The notes below the pieces were generated by a model, which ran no database searches, had not been told where the DNA came from, and was given only the letters and a program-made list of their open reading frames with translations. A stretch of 64,000 nucleotides of DNA, from positions 21,312,550 through 21,376,549 of the forward strand of contig NC_088201.1 of NCBI RefSeq assembly GCF_037126465.1. Direction: 5' to 3'. Below are positions 56,199 to 64,000 of the stretch, one piece after another. A program made the position numbers and the translations under genes. This DNA comes from Ornithodoros turicata. Lineage: Eukaryota; Arthropoda; Arachnida; Ixodida; Argasidae. Every line of letters begins with the position of its first letter. The stretch's first letter is position 1.

Positions 56199-57016
56199 AT
56201 AGGGTACAGGGTATACCGCAACTCCTGCGGTAACGCACCTCATGTCGTCGTCGTCATCATCATGGTCACATATCTGTTCTTAGGAATATATTGGGGTTAC
56301 TACATCTGCTCCTTTTGCGACCCAGTGGAACGCTTCCCCCTTATACTTTCATGCGCTCCCATGGCTAACGATACCATCACAGTTTCATTTGTATATCCAA
56401 CGAAACCCTCCCGTGATCTACTCGGAAGGAAACTCTGTCGTTGTCGCACAACGAGCTGACCTTATGGCAGAATTGGAGGTGTACATTCGGCGGCAGTATG
56501 ACGGTCATAACAATGTATGGTCATCTGTATGTGTGCCAGGTTTCATAGCCACGAGCTCTAACGGTGCCTGCTGTCGCATACGCTCAGCCCCGGGTAGGTC
56601 GTGGTCGTTTCTCTGGATGACGGTATCACCATATTTTCATATAACCGCAAACGACGTGTAAAAGAACGGGCTTTGAAGGGCATCACCTGAAAGACCATCA
56701 GTTTATCCCTTATGATTATTTTTTTTAACTTTCCGAACTGCTATCGACTAATGGACCTTTTTCACATACGCGTGGTATCCTAGCGGCTCTCCAGCGAACC
56801 ACGCTCGGAGCGCGTCAAAACAAATCCACGTTGGTAGCACAAGGACCAAAACCTGTCCGGAGTGGGACCGACGAGCTGGCGCCTTTCGTGCGGTCTCCCC
56901 ACTGGTCCCCACTTCTGTCGTCCCCATACTGCGCCATCTAGTGAAGACGGAGATAACCATCTCCGGCGCCTCATGGTCATGCGTAGTGAAAAAGGTCAAT
57001 TTATTCTATACTTGTG
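56199..57016. other. Interval with no recognised feature
   Basis: Short open frames on both strands overlap each other. None has a domain I can name. Confidence 0.35.
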
Positions 57017-57490
57017 CAGTCATTCCTCGCTTATCCGGACGCCTCGATACCTGCCCTCTATCGTCCGGATAGCGAATTTCCGGATAAGCCAATCAAAGCG
57101 GGGAGCGTGCAGTTTCTTGTTCCGTCACTTCTTTTGCTCTCGCAGAACGTCGTAGACCGTGGACTTTCGGACGTCGACGCCCACTGCTTCTTTAGCCCAG
57201 GCTTGAAGGCTAAAAATACTTTCACATGTTTTGGATAGCCGACGCTCGCATATAGACTCTTTGTGCCCCGTATAAAAATCGGCCACCCCTTGACGCCGTT
57301 GACACGTTTCCGCATGAGCGAATAGGAATGACACTGCTTCTGGAACATTGTTTCCAGAACTTCACGTCCGGATACGGATATGGAATTCCGGATAACCGGA
57401 TAAAAAAACAATGTGGGCAAGTTCGTTCCCGGTCACGCAGAACAACGAGCTTTCCGGTTAACCGAGTTACGGATAAGCGAGACATGACTG
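57017..57490 (-). mobile_element. Short pogo-like element with transposase fragment
   Basis: The terminal repeats CAGTCATTCCTCGCTTATCC and CAGTCATGTCTCGCTTATCC face inward, 18 of 20 matching, and resemble pogo/Tigger ends. The right flank is TA; the left has TG where TA is expected. On the minus strand a frame includes SLQAWAKEAVGVDVRKSTVY and DVLREQKK, consistent with the DNA-binding part of a pogo-type transposase. At 474 bp the element has lost its catalytic core. Confidence 0.75.
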
Positions 57491-57640
57491 TACATAAATA
57501 GTACATGTAGCAGATCGCACAGTTTTTCTGTCAAGCTTTCATCAGCACAGCTTAACCAACCTACGGCTATAACTACACAATGCCGGGGCTCATGTCATTT
57601 ATTTGCTTGGATCTCGCTCTTTTTATGTGTTAGCACTCGA

Positions 57641-57672
<32 letters not shown>
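57641..57672 (+). repeat. Homopolymer A-run of about 32
   Basis: A long A-run. It could be a retroposed poly-A tail, but the upstream sequence is not recognisable as a SINE or LINE. Its length is uncertain in any assembly. Confidence 0.7.
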
Positions 57673-57673
<1 letters not shown>

Positions 57674-57766
57674 ATTCGGCTCTTAATGTAACCATTTATT
57701 GAAATACTGGTGACCAATAGCGATTGACTGTCAACACTAATTTTGGGGAAATGTGTCCCATGTTTG

Positions 57767-57922
57767 TACACTCTTAAAAATGAGTTTCACCACATAGCAC
57801 ACTGTGGGTACAGAATAGGCTCCGCCTCCAGTTTTCAAAAAATGCGGGAAGAGAACGTTGCCATTCGGGATGATGGTTGGCTAGGAGCGTGCTATGTGGT
57901 GAAACTCATTTTTAAGAGTGTA
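57767..57922. mobile_element. Short palindromic MITE with clean TA duplication
   Basis: The element 57769-57920 (152 bp) is flanked by TA on both sides (57767-57768, 57921-57922). It starts CACTCTTAAAAATGAGTTTC and ends with the exact complement. The interior is asymmetrically deleted: after CACATAGCACACTGTGGGTA the left arm jumps to the central GAATAGGCTCCGCCTCCAGT, while the right arm is complete. Confidence 0.92.
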
Positions 57923-60291
57923 GTAGTAGCACACGTGTACTTGCCAAAACGAAAGTGAGACTACGAAAGAGACGCAGAGAACGGCGTCATTTCGTGCATG
58001 AGCGGGATATGAGCACAAAGAAGCCGCTTCAGAACGATTGCAGGCCTCTGCGGCTGCATGCGCGGCACGTCGCCGAAGGCCGCTGCTGTCATCGCGGACG
58101 AGAGTCCCACTGGTGACATGCCTCAGAGTCCAGACACGTTCTGCCTCCTCGACAGACTCACTTCGTGGTCGCGGCAAGCTCGGATTAACGAGGCTTCTGC
58201 GGCACAGCGGGCCGTGGGCAACATTGCCTATTGCATTTTCAACTCCTGTCATGGGAACTCCCCCCGATTTTTGTTGATGGTTTGTGCTTATGGCTACGCT
58301 TTGCATAACCCCCACACAATTGGCGTCGTTGCATTTTATGATACACGAGTAGCTCCCCCTACCCCGAATCCTCCTTGGATATACAGCCTTCGAGGTTGTA
58401 TTATTGGCCTGGCCCTGTCTGCGTTATTTGCTCACATTATGAAGGCATCAGACCACACACACATACAGAGACGATGATGAGATGGGGCTGATACCGGCCA
58501 GCAGGCTGGGCGCTGCCCCAGTGCCATTTGTAGATACTGAGAGATGATGATGGAGATGAGGATTCAGGTGATCAAAGCAGGGTAGAGAGGCCTGTTGACG
58601 ACAGGAAATTCCAAAGGTGACGGATACCAGCTACTGACCACACAAAATGGAATTTTATAATAATTGGGAGTAGATTTGCACGTAAGGTGAGTCCGCCTCC
58701 ACTGATGGGACCACATGCTGCACGTGCCACAGGGTAAGACTGCGGATAATTTCGACCACATGGCATACGGTGCTGGAGGCAGTGTTTGCCTCCCCCACAC
58801 TGCTAGCGTCCTGGATAGATAGGTCAGACAAGATTGGTCAAGAAGAGGGAAAGGTGTTTCAAAGGGGGCGGTTTAGTGGATCGCTAAGAACGAATTTGAT
58901 GTTAGTTTTTAAAATTACTGCGCCGTTTAGAAAGTAGCCCACATGGCACAGTAAGTGGGAGCCGGCGAGGGACTGCAGGCCTACGATGTTGCGGCTCCGA
59001 CGCCCCCTGGCGTGAAATTTGTCTATAGCCGTGCCCGAAGCACTGAATCATTTCATTGGCCATGCCAAGGCAGACGGTTAAACTACAACGAACCTATCTC
59101 CCATCGCACTCGCTCTTCCACCTTCATTGAGGAAGTACTGCAAAGACATGCTGAGAATGGCGCTGAGGAGAAGAAAAACTGTGACTATAGAAGGTAAGTG
59201 GGTAGAAATCCAGCGAACCGGTAAGGAAGTGTAAAGGACGAGCCGCCTCAGGACGAGAGCCGCCGATATTTCGAACATAGATTGTTCTTTTGCTGGGCAC
59301 CGTCCTCATCATCTGGGACTGAAGAGGAACTTAAGAGACAACGATATGAAGATACGGAGAGGAGAAGAGTTAGCAGAGGGTTGGACACAGAGGAGGAAAT
59401 TCTGCTGAGAAGAAAGAAGAACAGACTAAACGACGCCGTCTATAGTCGTGTTCAACATAAGAAGGAAAGGAAATCTAGTCCGTCAGCTCTCAGAATATTA
59501 CTGCGCCGCAGATAGGATGGCTGGGCACAGAGACGTCACTCTCCCTCTTCCGTCAGATAATGTAATCCATCACACTCACTCTGCTACCGCATTGGCTGTT
59601 AAGACTGGCCGCATGACGCTATACGCGAACCCTCCTCCATGGCGGCGCTGCAGTAGCTCTCCTGGCGCGCTATTGTGTCTCCTTACCTCCAAAGGCGTAT
59701 GTAGATGGCTGACTAGATTTCTTTTCCTTCTTAAGCTGAACACGAGTACAACTCAGTCGCATTCACTATCGCCAGGTTAAATAGCACTTTCTTACAGCTA
59801 TGGATGTTCTCTGTGTCGACTGTAATGCGAGATAATTTGATGCTGAGACTAAAAGCGGCCAACCCTACAAAATTTCCGCAGTGTTGTGGTCTCGGTCGTG
59901 CTCGTGTTAAAGAATTCTGCAACTTCCGTGAGACCCGCCCCAAAGCCCTTCTCACCCTCGACCCTTCTGCTACTGAAGAAACGAAGAGGCTTCAACAAAA
60001 TTTTCATTACAACATTCGTAGCTTAAACACGGCCCTCGAAATGGCTTCAATGGGTGCCCGAGTTGTGCTTCCGAGGATACGGCCCCTGCATCCGAATCCA
60101 CGGCCAGATTGGACCATTGGACCACTTCATCCACAAGAGGGATTACTCTTACTTCACTCATTTTACTTCATTTTCATATCACTCATCTAATATCTCGCAT
60201 GTAAAGGGGTAGGGTACTGCGTCCTAGCGGTGAAACATTCCATGTCACCGTCGTCATCTATCGGTTGTTGTTATGATTACTGTTACGGAGG
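57923..60291. other. Interval with a decayed repeat but no recognised gene
   Basis: The minus strand of 59195-59330 matches 61497-61610 (shared words ACCGGTTCGCTGGATTTCT and TTCGAAATATCGGCGGC). The family could be Penelope-like. The remainder shows only short open frames. A plus-strand frame at 58058-58477 overlaps a minus-strand frame and is probably chance. Confidence 0.4.
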
Positions 60292-61085
60292 CTTTAAGCC
60301 AGGGACCTCAAACCCAAAACGATTCGCTGGCCGCATTGACCTTAGACCACGTCATGGAGGGCCACACAGAAAATAAAATACCATAAGCTATCCTGATATA
60401 CCGTAAAAAATGTACACAAAAAACAGGAGCGGTGTAGTTATTGTGGAGTCAGACGGTCTTGCAGAATTCATTACTGAAAACCTCCACTGATACACCAAGG
60501 GAAATAAATGATCTGCCTTTAAAATCGCGTTACTGAAAATATGAAAAACGATTCGATACGTGGTCCTCCACACAAACGATTATGACAGTGTTCCGGTGCA
60601 CTGAAATTATCTCCTATTTGCACACTCTGGTGTTACATTTGCTTACACTTTCAAATTGGAAAAAGAAACGGAAAAATAAGAGCTAGCCGACATTATTGAC
60701 AATGGATGGCATCAGGTTTGCTACTTTAATATGACTCCTAAAAATTAAAGTACGATGGCTTTTCTACATAACTGTTCCATCCCTATTTTTTTGTGTCACC
60801 ATTTGACTGCCATCTTATCCCCACATTAGTTACAGTGGTAGTTTGCCAAAGTGCACGCGAAGCCCATGTTGCTGTATCCGAAACTTGGCGAGGTTCTGAA
60901 GCACAAGAAGTGCTCACATGCGAAAATTCGGCCTGATATGAACAGGGGCAGCAGTATACGCCGGGCAAGGCTAAAAACAATGCCTGAAAATTCTAATTGT
61001 TCTTTAAATTCTCTGAGAGGGTAGCTTCCTCCTCTTTGGTGGTCAAGGGCCCGTGGGCCGTGTGTTTGAGACCCCTGATCTAAGC
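60292..61085. mobile_element. hAT-type non-autonomous element
   Basis: The element 60300-61077 (778 bp) has inward ends CAGGGACCTCAAACCC and CAGGGGTCTCAAACAC, 13 of 16 matching, with GGCCGCATT and GGCCC words just inside. This is the classic style of hAT termini. The flanking 8 bp, CTTTAAGC and ATCTAAGC, match at 6 of 8 positions, fitting an old duplication. No transposase motif remains. Confidence 0.83.
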
Positions 61086-61458
61086 CGTCTCATCACCTCC
61101 ATATATCCCTATGTTCAGACATTCAGAATGAATCGGAATTCGAGAAGCGGAGATCGCGGAAGAACTTGCTCGTGGAGAGCACCGACTTCCTTCAAGGCTG
61201 AAGATGACGTCCGAGGAGACGAGAGAGCGAGACCTCGCACATCATCCGTACGATCTTCTGAGGGCGAACGAGGTGCCTGTCGTCTACATGGCCGAAGACG
61301 ACAACGTTCCTGCCTCTCGAAGTCTTGCCGTCCACCAAAGAGGAAGCACTCTGCAAGAGATGCGCTGATATCGACGAGAAATGCGATTCCCTCGCACTTC
61401 TGTTCTTCCCGAAGGGTGAAGACAGTTGGCATAGCGATTTGAAGAACTCTGAACAAGA

Positions 61459-61549
61459 GAGTTGCCTCAGGACAGAAGCCGCCGATATTTCGAACAGAGA
61501 CTGTTCTTCTCTGTTCGAAATATCGGCGGCTTCTGTCCTGAGGCAACTC
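61459..61549. repeat. Perfect 41-bp inverted repeat, head-to-head copies of a repeat end
   Basis: The arms at 61459-61499 and 61509-61549 are exact complements with a 9-nt spacer (ACTGTTCTT). The arm contains GCCGCCGATATTTCGAACAG. The right arm continues into CTACCGGTTCGCTGGATTTC, as does the related copy on the minus strand at 59195-59300. Two copies of the same repeat end are thus joined head to head. Confidence 0.92.
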
Positions 61550-62138
61550 CCTTCCTACATCTCTACCGGTTCGCTGGATTTCTGCCCATCTCTGTGAACA
61601 AGAGGGTTACTGAGACCTCCATTGCCTCCAAGGCTGCCTTCGAAGCTGTGGGCACGCTCCTTTGAGATCTCGTGGCAGACTACACGTGACACCTACGTAC
61701 ATTAGGCTAACAGACCACTGCAATCCAAACAAATGATGTTCTATGAACTGGCGTAAAGAGGAGCGGAATAGGAAATTTTAGCGAACAGTTGATATCACCT
61801 TCTTCGTATGGGTTAAGAGATGTCAGTCATAATGAAAGGCTTGCTACGGTTGCTGTTGATATCGTTGCTTTCGAGATACCGTATCTATCACAGCCAATCA
61901 CTGGACGGGACTCTAAAAGTCAGCTCTGATAGGTCACGAAAGACACGTGAACTTGAAGGCTACATTTTCAAGGATTTACTAAAACTCTCCAATGTGACGC
62001 AGAACTGTAAACCTACAGCTACAAAGCACAAGCCAGGTGAATTATATTATCGATAAAAACACTATTAACCTACAACACGTTTTTCAGCTGGGAGTGATTT
62101 CGTTGAGGGCCTTCCGTCCATCGGTTAGGCAAAAAAAG
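61550..62138. other. Interval with no recognised gene
   Basis: The first 60 bp belong to the repeat described at 61459-61549. Beyond that, the plus-strand frame at 61820-62056 is domainless. Confidence 0.35.
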
Positions 62139-62435
62139 TATACTCTTAAAAATGAACTTCACCGTATAGCACGCTCCTAGCCAACCAACATCTCGAATGA
62201 TATCGTTACTTGCCCTGATTTCTTGAAAACGGGGGGCGTACGCCTTTTTTGTGACAATTATGAACAGCATAAGTGTCACAAAAAAGGCGTACGCCCCCCG
62301 TTTTCAACAAATCAAGGCAGATAACGATATCATTCGAGATGATGGTTGGCTATAGCCAACCATCATGAATGAGCTCCACCGCGTAGCACGCTCCTATAGG
62401 AGCGTGCTATGCGGTGGAGCTCATTTTTAAGAGTG
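62139..62435. mobile_element. Palindromic MITE with a rearranged right arm
   Basis: The left end follows TA at 62139-62140 and reads TACTCTTAAAAATGAACTTC. The left arm and centre (GGGGGGCGTACGCCTTTTTT) are normal. In the right arm, GATGATGGTTGGCTA is followed by TAGCCAACCATCATGAATGA and an inverted arm copy up to GCACGCTCCTA. It then turns back as TAGGAGCGTGCTATGCGGTG to the normal end TTTTTAAGAGTG at 62435. Two extra hairpins are therefore nested in one arm. Confidence 0.9.
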
Positions 62436-63288
62436 ATAGTTGCATGAATTTATCACTCTCAAGCATGATATCGGTTGTAGCTGCCGTACCTGCTGACATC
62501 GCTAAACGATCTTGAACGCGCATGCCCTGTGAGTTGAGATAATTTCTTTCTAGTGACTTTTACTCCGCGAGCAGGCGAAGCCCACGACGATTTATCATTA
62601 CTTGCGAGCTGCGTTACATGCAGTCATCTATGTCATAATTTACACCCGCATGGTCCCATCGTGCCACCCCCCCCCCTCTCTCACTTTGCCTGTTCGCATT
62701 GACAAATGGCTTGAATATGACATCGGGAGTTGTGAAACACTAGGCTGAATAACAATGGCGCATGCATATGCAATCTCATCCTAACGCTCACTGCATTCCC
62801 ATTATTGTGCTCGGGAGCGCCCCGTCCACTTCTTTCCTCGCTGTACTCCTTCGAGGTAATGCATTACGACGACAGCTCGAGCAGACCGCCACTTGCTTAA
62901 TGATAGTAACAGCCTTTGATGACGCGTGAAGTGCCATTAGTATTTCATGAGGTGACAGGAACATCCTGGGCATCTCCTGAAGTGAGATTTCGGCATTTCC
63001 TCTGCTATGATGATGATATCAGTATACAGCCGGGTGTTTTTTTTTCTCCATACAGTTTTTTTTTTTTTTTTTTTTTGTAGAAAGCTATTAGAGCAGCATA
63101 GATATCGTTTTTGCAGGTGCGTTATACGGCAAGGCAGACATCCTTCGATGAGAGTATGCAGCTATACTAGCTGACTCATTGCTGAAAATCCATTCGTTAC
63201 ATTTTAGTTAGAGGTTTTCTGGGAAATGTGAGATAGAAGAATTAGAGCCAGTCAATATTTAAAGCCCCCTATTATATATATATATATA
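62436..63288. other. Interval with simple repeats and an old element fragment
   Basis: There is a C-run near 62665 and a T-run at 63056-63077. From 63078, GAAAGCTATTAGAGCAGCAT resembles 43648-43670 (AAAGCTACGAGAGCAGCGTA), so both are remnants of one element family. TA repeats precede the next element. No gene is seen. Confidence 0.45.
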
Positions 63289-64000
63289 CAGGGTGTCCAC
63301 GCTAAGTGTGAACAGATTTTTAAAAAATATATATAACACTTTTTCCAAGATGAAATCAATTGCAATATAGCATATGCTAAAGGGCACTCCCTAGCAGGGC
63401 ATTAGCAAAGTCCAAATGCAATGTCTTAATTAACTTTCGTTAATTAACTTTTTAATTATAAAAGCTACAAAGTTGTCCCAATGAGAACATCGGTTCCTTT
63501 CGGTTACCTGATATCGTAGCCGTTTTCAGAACAAAAATCCGTTCAATAGATCGCCCGCAAAAAATTCGTGAAGGAACGCCATTTTTTTCTTTATTTTGTT
63601 CATTGCGCTTCTTAGAAGACGCGTCTTTCTTTCACCCCCAATGTGAGAGGGAGAAAGAGCACACTATCGCCTCTCGCGTCCTGGAAAAAGATTAAAAGGA
63701 AACAGAAAATGCAACCTAACATAAGGCCAGTTCCGATAGAGTCACCCGATACATTTGTTTTTGTTTTGTTTCCGCAAGTTAAAGCTCATCTTCGACGCAT
63801 GAGGCGGCACTGTGCTCCTTCCCCCTCTCCCGTTGGGGATGAAGGAAATACGCGTCTTCTAAGAAGCGCAATGAACAAAATAAAGAAAAAAATGGCGTTC
63901 CTTCACGAATTTTTTGCGGGCGATCTATCGAACGGATTTTTGTTCTGAAAACGGCTACGATATCAGGTGACCGAAAGAAACAGATGTTCTCATTGGGACA
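63289..64000. mobile_element. Large foldback element, cut by the window end
   Basis: The left end follows TA at 63287-63288 and reads CAGGGTGTCCACGCTAAGTG. Positions 63474-63624 and 63850-64000 are inverted copies with a few mismatches, and the right arm runs off the window. The spacer 63625-63849 carries no recognisable gene. Related ends (TACAGGGTGTCC) occur at 13075 and 43608. The symmetrical end would be expected near 64186. Confidence 0.85.

Overview
The window looks like transposon-rich intergenic DNA from an arthropod nuclear genome, most likely a chelicerate and possibly a tick. The inference rests on a dense mix of mariner, pogo-like and hAT DNA transposons, I-clade-type LINEs with RNase H, tRNA-derived SINEs, palindromic MITEs and a gene fragment with a DUF4806-like end. 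There are no prokaryotic operons, no rRNA and no convincing free-standing tRNA. No clearly intact host gene is visible. Species assignment is inference.

Layout: 91-790 is a hAT remnant that still encodes the dimerisation end of its transposase. 2210-3128 is an internally deleted mariner. 4855-9078 holds two pieces of a second mariner family on either side of a tandem array of about 37 units of 71 bp (5743-8382). 12087-12760 is a LINE 3' end. 14187-16245 (minus) contains several exon-like open segments with good splice sites and is the best candidate for a host gene, possibly decayed. 16981-21685 (minus) is a nearly full-length I-like LINE with ORF1 and ORF2, each broken by one frameshift. 21790-33172 is a mosaic of LINE 3' fragments, palindromic MITEs, an approximately 1 kb repeat also present at 50285-51355, and a 3.3 kb element with 1.2 kb inverted arms (28056-31336).

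35622-35900 is a SINE with perfect 12-bp target-site duplications. 37867-39130 is a third mariner copy with many lesions. 43811-44095, 47215-47400 and 47845-47998 are further SINE copies. 45916-47217 is a hAT element carrying a nested palindromic MITE. 55074-56196 is a mariner with a nearly complete but broken transposase gene. 57017-57490 is a short pogo-like element. 60300-61077 is another hAT-type element. 63289 to the window end is a large foldback element cut by the window edge.

Nothing here works together as a pathway. The story is layered insertion. In several places the window contains both a filled and an empty version of the same site, so insertion boundaries and target-site duplications can be read directly. 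The most interesting item is the palindromic MITE family with termini CACTCTTAAAAATGA, present in about ten full, partial or decayed copies. Next are the 3.3 kb inverted-arm element and the 71-bp array lodged between mariner fragments.
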